A DNA stretch of 64,000 nt from Watersipora subatra. Lineage: Eukaryota; Bryozoa; Gymnolaemata; Cheilostomatida; Watersiporidae. Every line of letters starts with the position of its first letter. Position 1 is the stretch's first letter. The notes below the pieces were generated by a model. That model saw only the letters and a program-made list of their open reading frames with translations, had not been told where the DNA came from and searched no databases. A program made the translations under genes and the position numbers. Below are positions 12,216 to 26,000 of the stretch, one piece after another. The stretch is from assembly GCF_963576615.1 (NCBI RefSeq), contig NC_088717.1, positions 37,588,302 to 37,652,301 of the forward strand, written 5' to 3'.

Positions 12216-14063
12216 GATAGATAAGTGAATCGCACATATATTATTGTGTAGTTAGTATATGAAAACTACACATTGTTGTAAAGATGATTTATTAAGGAAG
12301 CGATAGATTTTTTTGGTCATATTTATTGTATGGTTATTGCTAGTAATAGTTATATTTATTTAGACTTACATATCATCAATGTCACTGTTGTCAAAGTCAT
12401 CAGCTCCTGGATCAAGATGCATAATTGATGATGAGGAATTTGACCCGCTACAAACAAAATGATATTATCATATCGTATGTTGTGCTATTAATACATGTAT
12501 TAATAATTATGATGATTACTTTATTAACAAGTTTCTATCTTCAAGTCGAAAATTAATGTGTAACTTGTGCTGAAGATTCTATGTTTTAGATACAGTGTTT
12601 TTACACTTTCATAGCTCAACTTCATGTGATAAAAGAAACGTATACTTTCTAGGTGGGCTACTTCCACTCCAAAATCTATAACGCTGGTCTGCCCTCGATC
12701 TGCTCTCTGATCTGTAGTGTCATGCCTGATGCAAAGTCATCTCAAGGTTTCCTTTTTTTCCGTATTTGAGCAAAAACTAATGCTCAACCATCCTTAACAC
12801 TTTCCCTATAATACATGTACTTATTTTTTGCAACTGTGTCAGGTTTTTGTTAAATGAAAACAATAATGTTGAAATATACAAAGTTTCAATTGCATTTTTA
12901 AACTGCTCGCAAATTCTGAATAAAAATGATACAAACTATTGAGTTACTCAGTTTTGGTGATGCTCAGTACAGCAGCCTTAAATGAAATATAACATACATG
13001 TATTAATATATGTTATACTGTTTGGCTGTAATTTTAACTGAATTTATCTCAAGTTTTGTGAGCTACCATTGAAATACATTATTTGTACAGTGTTTATGTC
13101 CGTGGAAATCAGCAAATAAAGTCTCAAAAATTTTTGCCTAAGGCCGCGATCATGACTACCTTACAGCCTCGATGTCGCACCCACATGTATTGAATGTTTT
13201 AATTTACAATTTATATACATGTATATTATAAAACATATTTGTATTTATATTCTGGTAATATAATCTTGTCCTGTGAAGTCAAATGACACATATCTGGATA
13301 TATATGTAGTTGCATTAGCAGTGCAGTAGTGCGCATGTCATGATTATGCAGTGTATATGCATTGTGTATTTTTACTACTGCAGCATACATAGAGTACAAC
13401 TCTTGTTATTTCTTAATGTGCAGTAAGTAGCATTGATGCAATGGAGAATCACCTACTGCACATTGTGCAACTGTAGATGCAACAAGATTGTTGCTAGTAG
13501 ACATTGATTCAGCACAATTTTAATGAGACATAATCCTGATAATAGCATCAACTATCATTTACCAAAATCAAAAGATATGGCAGTACTGTAGCCTGGGCAT
13601 GGCTCTCTTGGGGGGGAGAAAGAGAGCCATGCCCAGGCTAGCAGTACTGTAACTGCGAACAGCTTATTTGTACTTAGAGTTATCCTCTCTTAAATAAACA
13701 ATATTTCGCGAAAGTGTACCAATACGTATTAGACCAATACAAATGTAGTCTTCAATTTCCACTAACAGTCTATGGAGTTTGATCAATAGTCTTAAATTTT
13801 GCCGATTTGTCTTAGTTTTCAACGAACAGTTTAGGAATTTAAAAAATAATCTTGAATCTCGACTAATAGTCTATGAGCCCGACAAATAGCTTAGCGGCAA
13901 CAACAGTTTTAACCGTTAGTTTTTCAAATAATCCCCTAATTACCAGCATTTGATGTGGGCGCATAACGAGACTACGTCTTTTAGGTCGCTGTTTCCTGTG
14001 TTTGGCTTGCACTAGGCAATTTTTCTTTTAGAAATCGCATCTTCAAAAAACCTCGCATTCACA
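12216..14063. other. intergenic upstream of DAW1
   Basis: No gene recognised. It contains a strong hairpin at 13581-13649 and, at 13720-13900, repeated words such as AATAGTCTTAAATTTTG and AATAGTCTATGAG that look like an old repeat. The last 200 bases must hold the DAW1 promoter. I saw no TATA box or convincing RFX X-box there. Confidence 0.45.
13581..13649. repeat. near-perfect 28-bp-arm hairpin
   Basis: AGCCTGGGCATGGCTCTCT at 13590-13608 is mirrored as AGAGAGCCATGCCCAGGCT at 13621-13639, and CAGTACTG flanks both arms. The 12-base loop is G-rich. It is GC-rich against an AT-rich background and probably a small fold-back element or the joined ends of one. Confidence 0.85.
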
Positions 14064-17000
14064 ATGAAGCTCAAGAAATTTTTATTACGATACTATCCAC
14101 CAGGTAACTATAATAAACACAATGTGTTTTTTTATACATTTTAGCTGTAGCTTCGCTTGCGAAAAAAGTAGTTGTCGGCCACTATCGAGTAATTCTAACC
14201 TAAACATTCCAATTTGAACCTTATCAATGGGTATTAACCTTATCAATCGTTGTTATATGTGAATATCGGTGTTTACAGGTGTTTGAATATAACGTGGTTC
14301 AAACATTTTAAATATATTTTTAATATGTTTAGATCTTTTTATTTGCTACAGAATTTTAAATAACTGTTTTACAAGATCATGCCTCACCTAATACTGACCC
14401 GTGTTTTTAGGGTGTATTATGAATTTGCAAGAAATGTCAGTGTCGTAAGATGGTTTAGACTAGACTACATACAGATTGCAACAGGTTCTATGGCAAACTT
14501 TGCGAAATATAATTTATTTTTTCAAGAAATTTCAGTAAGTAGCAGTGTAATAATATAGCTGACACTCTGAGCTTTAATATTAAATACAAGGTTTCAAAGC
14601 ATTCAAGTGAACCACGTCATTCCAAGAGTTACTGTGCAAAACATATTAGAATAACAAATATGTAAAGCACTAATAAGTACAGTTATGTTTGTATTTTGAT
14701 ATAACAAGCCCAAAACTAATGGTCGAACCATAGGCCTATATAGTGTTGTTCAAAAATAAAAATCTTCGAAACATGTCATGTTGAAAATTGTCTTTTATTG
14801 ATGTTGGTGTAGCCCTAGAATGTGGAGGTTAGCTAATCTATCCTACAGTATATTTTCTTAGCTTTTTATTCACTCACACAACTTCTAAAGCCTTTATGTA
14901 TGACTAGCTGGGATACCTGGCATTGTCCGGGTTTTAAAATTAGCTTATAAACAATGGGAGTTGCCTGGCACTTGCTATTAGCCTGGCACATTGCCAATGG
15001 ATAATTTGAGTAAGCTTACTAATAAGAGTTATCACTTCTCACACCTTTGCGTCGTGACTGAAAGCGGTAGCGTATTTACTCCCATATAGCGACATATATC
15101 GCCTAATGAATTCATCAAGTTTATGTGGCTGAATTGGTAAGGCATCAGACTGATGAACCAGAGGGTCCCAGATCAAATCAGACGCGCTCCCAATTCTTTC
15201 TTCTAAGATTTTAATAACTATAGCTGGAACGACACACAAACTTTGAGAAATATATACAATTGTATATATATGGATAAGCTTTACCACTTATGCTTGACAT
15301 ATATACATTCCATTTGAATTCTGATTGTGTTTCTAACATTGCCTTCCATTACTCGCAAAACTTCTTTATTCTGGTTGATAGCGTACTTTATCACAGTAAA
15401 TTATGATATGAAGGGATAAAGGCTTATTAGGATGTTCTTGTTGCAGGTATCATACTCGAATACGAACAAGGTGGCATCATGAAACAACGAACACTTGACC
15501 TGCTAAATCTACAGCCGCAGTTAGTTTTTCAGTATATTCTAGAGTTATTTGGTGTAGATGCTTAAAATAGTTTGGTTTAAAGATGAACTTACACATAATA
15601 TTAGTAGATTTTATCAGAAAGTGTCGATCGGTATTTTTCTATAATATGCAATTGTTTTTAATGTTTGAAGTGTTTTCTTAAGAGCATTTTAACAGTGATC
15701 AGTCATTTTAACATCTTGGCAGTCAGATCACTTCAAACATCAAAAACTGATCTCAACTGATAGAAAAATATCGATACTTTTTGGATAAAATCTACTACAG
15801 TTTTGTGTAAGTTAGTCTTTAATAATTAATTAAATATTTCTATTGCTTCTACTCTCTCTGCTGAATGATTTCTTCCTTATCGATAGTTTCACTATCCCAG
15901 TTTAAGGTTTATTTTGGGTTTATAATTAAAGATTGCTATATTAGCCTTATGTAATGATTATATTGTTTATTTTTTCAAATTCCTTTTACCCTTTCTATCC
16001 TGTCTCAGATATGATATTCTATTTGAGTAACAACATATTATCTCTGCCATACGATTAAATTTGCCAACATAGAATACTTCCGATGTTATCTCTTACCTTG
16101 TGAGGTACATAAAATTATCTGCAGTGAAATAAAATCTTTGTTCTAGGTCAGACATAGATACAGTGGTGGATGAGTTGATGCGCACAGAAAAACTAATAAC
16201 TCCTTCCAAAGTCGATCAGGTTAGTAAATGTATTCGTGTCTGCGTGTTATTTAATGTTACGTCGTAAACGCTTGCACGATAATTTTGCTTCTCGAGCAGT
16301 AGTTTTGTTTTTATTTTGATGATATTTGCTTGAATTTTAGGTCAGAAAACTAGTACAACGACTCCAAGAAAAGCTTGCTATGGCTCAAGACTCCACATTC
16401 TATTTGTTTAAAGTTCTACGGGCTCACATTCTACCACTTACCAATGTAGCTTTTAACAAATCTGGCTCTAGGTGAGACATATCTATGTATTCCATTTAAA
16501 CAATTAAAACAAGGTATAAACTGATGAAGCGGTCGTAGTTCAGTGGATAGGGTGCTGTCTTATGATCAATAATTCAGTGGTTCGAATCACATAGCCTAAG
16601 GACCATTGGTGATGTTAAGAATGGCATCCAACCACAATTGCTCTGGTGTCAAATCTGGTCAGGTCATCGGCGACTAAACCAGGTTCCCCATCTGCACTCC
16701 ACTGTGAAGGGAGGGGTGGCTAGCAACCCTGCGGGACTAAAAACAAAAAGTGAAAAAGAATGGAGGAGCTCTTCTGTGAACTGTTAGAGATTATGTCTTC
16801 ACAGTACATGTTATTTAAAGCGAGATAAAGCAACTAAAATTTAATTGCTTTACCACGTTGTTTGGTATGCTACAATAAAAATGAAAGCGCAGGTTTAAAG
16901 TCTGAGCAAACCAGCCTCATCAAGTGCTAAACCATTGTATAACCAGGTGTAACTATTGTATTTGTTGTATTGTAACCAACTATAAGTATGGTTTAGCACC

Positions 17001-20000
17001 TGATAATGGTGGTTTGATCAGATTTGATGCTGCGCTTTTAAATTTTATAGTTAACCATATGAAAAAATGTTGTAGTGCAATAAATTTTAGCCACTCGTTA
17101 CCTTGTTTTATTCAGGCTTTTTTTAAGCCAAGCACTTTATATGTAAAGCCACTAGAATTAAATTAGTTCCATTTACAGAATGCACAGGTCTGTCTGTAAT
17201 ATTCCTAGTTTTACCTTCTCTCATTCGGTTTTAATGAATTCATACACAGCGTTAGTCTGAAAAATATTCACACATATGCCTTCCTGGCATCACATCCTTT
17301 GATTGGTTCATCTAATATGTCCCAGGGTTGCTCAAGACTGTAGCTAAATTACTGATTGTTTTGTTCGACTAAAGTTACAAGAGAAAAATATTCTTCATCA
17401 TATAGGGTTTGAACTCGGTGATGCTCTCTAAGTATGCCAACTCACTAACCTCTGTGCCAATCATCCGTCTTCTAATTATAAAAGAATGATTGCACGCATA
17501 CTTATTCTCTGTGCTTTATTGACACTCCTGATGATCTCTGGCAGCGCACCAAATCGCCAATATACAAAAGATTTGTGTAGGTTTATTTTCAACTGTGTTC
17601 ATCAGTAGCTCGCTCAAATAGCTTTCTCTTTATTCATTCTACCAATATTTTATGCTCGAGATATTGCCGAAATACTTGAAATATTTCAAACTGATTGAAA
17701 AATAAAAGGTGGCTGCCGACAGGACATTACTTTCCACTGACACACTGATTGAAGTTCTTGGTAATGAAAACTTAGATCTAAATAGACAAAATTAGAAAGC
17801 TGACAACCGTCAGCGAGTTACTACATGTTCACAATGTTGAACTTTTGTTACCTACTTTCTCTGTTTATGCTGCCACAAATGAAAAATTTAATGACTTTTT
17901 TAGGAGAGATTGTAATCATGCTGGCTGTCTACTGTATTTTAGTGTGTCTGTTGCCTGCTACCATCTCTTCTAAAAAATCCTGTTTTTTCTTCCTAGCTTC
18001 ATCACGGGCAGCTATGACCGAACATGTAAGGTTTGGGACACGGCATCTGGTGAGGAGTTGCAGACATTGGAAGGTCATCGCAATGTCGTATATGCAATTG
18101 CTTTCAACAATCCATACGGGTGGGTTTAATAGTTCTTGTCTTAAAGAGAGTGGTTAGTTTATGGATGGCGGATTATTTAGCAATAAGGAATACTTATCTA
18201 ATAAAATAATATAATTACATACCGTCTAAACCTCAGGTCGAAAATGTTTGGGCACATACTCACTAGAGAGAAGCAATTGCTTGAATTGCATATTCAACTA
18301 AAATCTGATCACAGCCTATGTAACCTGTGGCCTGAAACAATTAAGAATTTTTCTTTTCTCAGCTGATATTACGCCCGAGTAAACTAAGGTTTCATAGTTT
18401 CACTTTATTTTTTCTGCTTTTCCTGATGACATACGATTATGAAATTCTGGTCGCATTGTACAGTATACATTTTCTGTGTAATTTCAAAGTTTCCAGTCGA
18501 TCGGACTACTGCTTCTTGAGATATTGCTGAAATACCGATGTCACTTGTAGCTGACAGAGAAATGTAAAATGGCTGCAGACAGTACATTAGTTTCTAATAA
18601 CACACTGATTGAATTTCTTGGTAATGAAGGGTCAGGAGTAGACAAACCTTGAAAGGTTCTTCTCCTCAGCAACAAGAGCTTTACAACTATTTGTTATTTT
18701 ATTTATAACAAATATACACAATATATTATTGTGTATATTTGTTATATACACAACATTCTATTTTGAAACCAGCAAACTTTTAAACATCGCTTACTACCCG
18801 CCCTCCTTATGGAGTAGCGTGTAGTAAGCGACGTCTTTAACACTGAAGCCTGAGCCCAAGATAATTCGGAACGTTTCTTTCGCATTAACTCTACGCTCGA
18901 AAAAAACTCAGCTGTGGATTTTGGCTTTGCTTATTCTCTTTCCAGTTTAGGTAGCATTATGAAATTCTGGTCGCTAAGTGCGAACTATGTTTTCACTACA
19001 GTTCCAACATTTCAAGTTGACTGGACTATTGACTTTTGAGATATTGTTGAAATGCTGAGGGCATATCAAAGCAGCAAAGAAATGAAAAATGGCTGCTGAC
19101 AGAACACTAGTTTCTGATGACACATGCTGATTGAAATTCCTGGTAATGAAGATGAAAAACAGACAAACTTAAAAAGCTTCTTTTCAGCAACAAGACTTTT
19201 ACACTAAAACTATTTAAATAATATACACACTCTATCCGACTCAACATGCATCAACCATTGTGTTTCTTCAGTTCCTTCGAAACATCATATCATTGAAAGA
19301 GTGTAAAAAAAAAACTATTTACTAAATTTGGTTTATGATATTTTCATTGAGTTCAACAAGCTTGTAGCTTCAAAATAATATTCAGTTCAGAAGGAAGTTT
19401 GCTATCTTAAGAGCTTCCACAGTTTCAAGAGCTCCCAAGAGCTCATCTAAGCTTGCACAGAGCTCTCACAGATCTCAATATCATTCTTTACAGCTTGGAA
19501 AGTTGTTAATACGGTCTAGGATCAGTGGGCTTACTTATGTTTGTAAGGTCGGGCTTCACAGTTTCAAATTTAAAAGTTATAAGGAATGTTTATCGGATTA
19601 TCCTTATTCCTTGTCGGATAAGGAAATTTATCGGGTAACGTCATTTTATACACAGTATAAAACTGTATACACGGTTTTATACACAGTTTTATACTGTGTT
19701 TTATACTGTGTATAAAACTATGTATACACGGTTTTATACACAGTATAAAACTAGTGTATACAGTTTTATACTGTGTATAAAACTGTATACACGGTTTTAT
19801 ACACAGTATAAAACTAGTGTATACATAGTTTTTTCGAATTTCGGTTTGAATCGAAGTCTTTGTAACACAGAACACTTAAACTCAAGTCTACCTCCTAAAT
19901 GACTATTTGGGAGGGTATACATATGATAATGGTGCAGGTACCAGGCGTTGCCCTCTGGGAATTGTTTTTGGAAGTAGTAGAACGTCGTATCGAGCGGCAT

Positions 20001-23000
20001 AAAAGCGGCGGCATATTTTAATTTTAAAGTAAATGTTAAAATATTAGCATATGGTCTTTTGAATGCAAGTAGACATCGTTTGCCACTGTTTTATGCAAAT
20101 CAACCCAAATTTATGAAATTTTGAAAATTTGGATCATTTTGGAACAAAAATGCTTCGTGGTTGTTTATGAAACCCTCTTAGGTTTCCTCAGCATTTACCT
20201 TTTCTATATGTACACTTGCTAGTCCTGTGCCCTGTGAGAGATCATCATGAGTAATCAGTATGATTATCCAATAAAGTTGCATGGTTGCCGAGTGGTGTAG
20301 TGGTAATGTGCTTACTCTTGAATCTGACAACCTGGGTTTGATTCCTGCGTGAGGCAATCTTTTTCCTAACGCATTTAGCGTGGCTATGGACAGAGAACAC
20401 GGCTTTTATTATAGTAAAAATTGTTGGTATTATGGGTAGTATGCACTCATGCCAACCTGTTTATTATCTTAGTTTTACATATGCCTGTTCACTCACCTCT
20501 ACTATCTCTCATCTTACTCTGAATATTATTATTGTCATTCTGGTTGTAGAGATAAAGTTCTGACAGGATCATTTGATAAGACCGCTAGACTGTGGAGTGG
20601 AGAAAGTGGCAAGTGCTTCCATACCTACAGAGGACACACTGCAGAAATAGTGAGTTACACACACAGCTATTATAGTACTATTATAGTGCTATTATAGTAA
20701 ATAGATTGTCTACTTGATGTAACACTGTGTCTTTATTTGCCATGTTGAATGTCATTATTCTAATATGTTCTAGTAGGTAGGTTTTCCATCCAAGTCATTG
20801 CCATAAAGAATATTATCCTATATTGTTTTGAGCTAATAAAGTTGATAGTATTAAGTTTGAGCTAATAAGAGCTTTGTAGAATGGTCTGTATACAAGAACC
20901 AAGATTGCAGTTAACTTTATTCTTTTAATAGGTTACAATAAAATCGTCAACGAACATGTTATTATTAAAAGTTATTGAATTATTAATATTATCTATATAT
21001 TTCTCAAAGTTTGTCGCATGTAGGTTTGTAAGATTGATTGTCCGGCAATAGATCTTAAAATCTTGAAATAAATATTCCGTGCCGACGAAGAGTCGATCTC
21101 GGACTCGACTGTTTACCAGTCTGACGCCTTCCCCACTAGATTACAGAAATTAAATTGCTAGCTTGCCAATATAAGTCATTATATGAGAGCAAAACCTAAC
21201 TGCTTTGCTTACGACGCGGGTCATAGCATAACGTCACGAGAAGCTGTTCGCTCATATTATTAAACTTGCTAATAGCAAATCTCTCACTACTTCTCATTGT
21301 TTGTAAGACAAAACACTTTTCTCATGATATGTAGTTTGAAAGTTAGAATGGAAAATGTCGTTATATGTTAAATACAAATCAATTTTCTGTCCAAAGATTT
21401 TTCTATTACCCGGGCAACGCCAGGCGGCCCAGCTAGTAACATATTAAAACTAATGAAGACTTGATGGTAAATTATGCGTGTTGTCACATTACCATTCTCA
21501 TTGTTCCTGCAATTATTGACTCAGTGGGTATTATTTATGCATGGCTTTATCTAGTACAAGTGAGTCCTTTCTAGGGATTTCAACTTATAAAAGAGAGAAT
21601 TTAAGAAGTTTAGTTAATACTTTGTAGCCTAATCTTGTACATACAAGCCGGTCTCCTGATCCTAGACTGGCGTACATACATGTATGTTTCATCGACTGTG
21701 AAAACACTTGTAATAGCGCATTTCTTTTGAAACTGAATATAATTTTGAAGCTCTAAGATTGTGGGGAACAATGAAAGAAATGGAAATGAAATATAGTGAA
21801 TATTTCTTACTTTACTCTCTGTTAAAAAAGGTGATGTGTTGGAGGTGATTTAAGACTCATCACTATTGACGTACACTGAATGTGATAGAGACTCATCACT
21901 ATTGACGTACACTGAATGTGATAGAGACTCATCACTATTGTCAGACACTGAATGTGATAGAGACTCATCACTATTGACGTACACTGAATGTGATAGAGAC
22001 TCATCACTATTGACGTACACTGAATGTGATAGAGACTCATCACTATTGACGTACACTGAATGTGATAGAGACTCATCACTATTGACGTACACTGAATGTG
22101 ATAGAGACTCATCACTATTGACGTACACTGAATGTGATAGAGACTCATCACTATTGACAGACACTGAATGTGATAGAGACTCATCACTATTGACAGACAC
22201 TGAATGTGATAGAGACTCATCACTATTGACAGACACTGAATGTGATAGAGACTCATCACTATTGACAGACACTGAATGTGATAGAGACTCATCACTATTG
22301 ACAGACACTGAATGTGATAAAGACTCATCACTATTGACAGACACTGAATGTGATAGAGAGTGTGGGTTTTCATGAATAGAAAAACGACTAGTTCAAGTAT
22401 CAAGCTTTTGTTGGTGATGGGAAGAACTTTTTTAGGTTTGTCTTTTTTTGATCCTTCGTTATCAATAACTTCAATCAGTGTGTCATTAAAAATTGATGCC
22501 GTGTCAGCAGCCATTTTTCATTTCATGGTTGGTTTGAAAAATCTTTAGTATTTCAGCGATATCTTTAGAATTAGAATTCCAATCGACTTAGAACTTTGAA
22601 ATTATATTAAAAACGTGTCACACACGAAGCGGTCAAAGAATTTTTAGTCCTACATAAAACAAAAGTTAGAGAAACCAAAGCGAAACTATGAGGCGAGTTT
22701 TCTTGGGCATAGGAACTGATGAGTAAACAACTCTCAAATTATATCAAGTTCAGACTTTGCAGTGCAAAATAATACTAAAGATTTTGTACCAAATAAGCTA
22801 CTCTTCACCTAAAGTCTCTATTCAAATTTTATTCTATTCATCAGTTTCTACCATTGTTTTTTATTGTAGTTATATGCAGCCGTTGCTCTTTATTTAGACA
22901 GCTGTTTACCCTTTTTATTCTTCAAGTCTTTGCAACTCTTTTCTGTTATGCTTGTCTTTTTGCTTAATCATTCTGAAGTCAGCATTGTTCGCTGCTTTTT

Positions 23001-26000
23001 TTAGCAATGTTTGTTTCACACTTACTTTTTTGGTAACTTCCAGGTATGTTTAGCCTTTGATCCAAAGAGTACCAAAGTGGCTACTGGTAGTATGGATGCA
23101 ACAGCCAAAGTTTGGGATGTGGAGACTGGAGCTGAGCTGTGTTCACTAGTCGTAAGTTCATTGTGCTTAAAAAAATTTCAAAACACCACTTTCATAATTT
23201 CTTTTACATTTTTTTGCACAGCTAAAAAAACTATTTAATGTTTGTGTTTCGGATGTTTTTCAGAATTTAAATTTGAAGCACATTTTTATCTATTCCTTCT
23301 TGTTTCTATTCATTATAAGGATTTTGGTGAAGAAGTGAGGAAAATCAAGGATATCTATACCATTTTCTACCTTTGAAACATGTAATAGTCATTGCTTTTA
23401 TTAGGAACATGTTGAACAATTTTTCAGCCCGCTGTTTCTTTTATTGTAATCGTTTATCTTGACTGCTTTGCAAATTGTAACTCTATTGATATACACTCTT
23501 ATAAGATGCCTCACACTCATAGCAATGGCCTCTTCTTTAAAATTACAGCACGCTGTGGATGTATGTTAGCATCTTCCTTGTGGTTGTAGCTCCATGTCTG
23601 TGAACATGGGAAGTGTTTGACACTTCTGTAATTAAGAGAGCTGATGTTATATGTTCTTTTACCAATCTATTTTTTGTGATGGTCCGGCAAGCAAATTTTA
23701 TATTGTCTTCTAGAAGACAACATGAATGCATCTTTGGATTGGTCAGAATTAGTTAGAAAACTTTGGATCGGTCAGAATTAATTTGAATTCCAGAACAAGG
23801 TTGTGTGCAATCCACATAGCTTGGCTTTGTGAACATCAGATTATTGTTATGCTTCTAACTGGGCGATCTGATTTTTAAGAGTAATGGAATTCTTCACAGA
23901 TATTTGGAAAGGTTCAAATCTGTGTATACGCACTGCAATAGTCATATTATTATATCTGATTGCATCCATTCAAACCTGTATATACGCCTTGTAACACAGC
24001 TATACTATTAAACCTATTTGTAGCTCACATAAACTTAGGATGTACTTTTTTATAATTCTGCTTTGTTGATCACATATAATAGTGACAATACACTTCCAGG
24101 GTCACAATGCTGAAATAATCTCGCTGTCATTTAATACGGCTGGAACACACTTGATTACCGGAAGCTTTGACAACACGGTTATCGTCTGGGATGTGAAGAC
24201 TGGTAAGAGGGTTTACACCCTTGTCGGTCACCAGGCTGAGGTCAGCAGTGCCCAGTTCAACTTTGACTGTTCTCTTATAGCCACCGGCAGCATGGATAAA
24301 ACTTGCAAGCTCTGGGATTTTACGAGGGGTGAGTGGTGAAGTCTCTGCGATATGAGGCTGAAAGTTTCAATTCGATTGAATTTTGTTTTTCTTTTAGTTA
24401 TGGAATGAATAAAAATTTAGAGTTGTTCACTTACAATCACCAATGGTGTGTGTGTGTGTGTGTGTGTGTTACGAGGCGGAAATACGGGTTTATGAATTCT
24501 GTAAGGCTACATATCGCATGTAACCTCAGGAATCTTTTTGTCATTTTTTGAATTCAGGTACTGGTATAGCAGACTGAACATGAGAGTCTGCATTGCTTTG
24601 AGTTGGTGCTTAAAAATTTTTTTTAAATTGTCCTAATTTGGATGAATTGAATGAAACCGCACAAGATTTTTATTTAGGGGTTCATTAATATATCTAAAAC
24701 AGCAGTATAGTTATTCCCATTTCTCAGAATTATTTCATAATGACTATGGATAATTATAACTGCGATAAGCTGTAATAAGAACTGTAATTCAATAATTACT
24801 TTATTGTGTTTTTTATATATTTCAACACTATTCTCTAAGTTCAAAGCTGGAAGGATATTGGTACATTTTTGTACATAACACAACAATGTGCGTTGTGTAG
24901 CTTTGTTATTTTTAGGAATCAATAAATTTTTAAACTACAATCTAACACTAATTATTTGTATAGTCACTTTTTCCATCAGAGTTTCAGCTTTTCTAGAGTT
25001 TCATTCGTCTTTGGGATTTGTGTGCCCTTGATATTTTATGACTAAGCAAGGCCAGATGATTTATGTATTGCTATCACAGTAGACGCTCCTACAAAGTAAA
25101 TAATCTGTTCTATGAACGTTATAGAGAATTTACGTTATAAAACAATAAAATACATGTAAATTGCCTAATCCGTTTCAAGATATTTTCATACTTACCTTTT
25201 TAACCATACAAAAAACCATACAAAACTTTTAATTGGTTGTCTGTACCGTAACACGGTGCAGCATTATTGGTTTGCACCGACAACATTTCTTTTTTTTTCT
25301 TATCACTTTCACTCGTTTTATGGTTGCAGTTATTTTTCAATAAGCTTTATACGCACGTTTTCGATGCCATTCACAACGATTTGTTTATTTTCTCTAGACA
25401 GCAAAGTATAGTCTGCGGATGAAAACTAATAACAAATACTTTATACGTCTACAATAAAACAAAACAGAAATATGTTTTCACTATAATAAGAGCGGTATGT
25501 ACCTGTACGTTGTCTATCCGTATCTAGGGAGTCGGGGTTAAGATAAAAGATATCTTTTGACAATATTCCAGCTTGTAACTTTCAGATTGGTGAACTGACG
25601 CTGTAACGCCTGCACCAATCGATCGTCTTTAAGTATTTTTGAACAATTGCGCTGCTACTTTCGAATTAAAATCGAATATGAAACAAGTTTTTCATTTTTT
25701 AAACTTTATTACTGTACCTGGACACACGAATGACAAGCGATCAGCAGACAAGCAGATTTATATATTTTCTCTAGAGTAAACATGCCCTCTGTGCATAGTC
25801 TGGCTTTAAAAAGACACGGACACCAATGATCAGATTTTACACACGACCACAGTGGTGATAGCAAGGTCACTAGATATATCCTAGTCGCTCTAATCCTTTG
25901 TAGGCTGTTGTATTGGAACTCTGCGGGGACACGACGATGAAGTATTAGATGTGGCGTTCGATTACACTGGCCAGAGGCTGCTGACTGCGTCAGCCGATGG

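Noticed and set aside
20284-20356. Possible functional tRNA gene
   Set aside because: Acceptor-like ends pair and A and B boxes are present, but the T stem is mismatched and a SINE body follows, so it is called a SINE.
21822-22514. 230-codon repeat frame on the minus strand
   Set aside because: The long part is the 36-bp minisatellite; only about 50 codons at its start belong to the MAAD repeat. It lies within a DAW1 intron.
24920-25860. Possible MITE starting CAGTAGACGCTCCTACAAAG in DAW1 intron 8
   Set aside because: The left end looks like a MITE terminus, but I found no inverted partner before exon 9.
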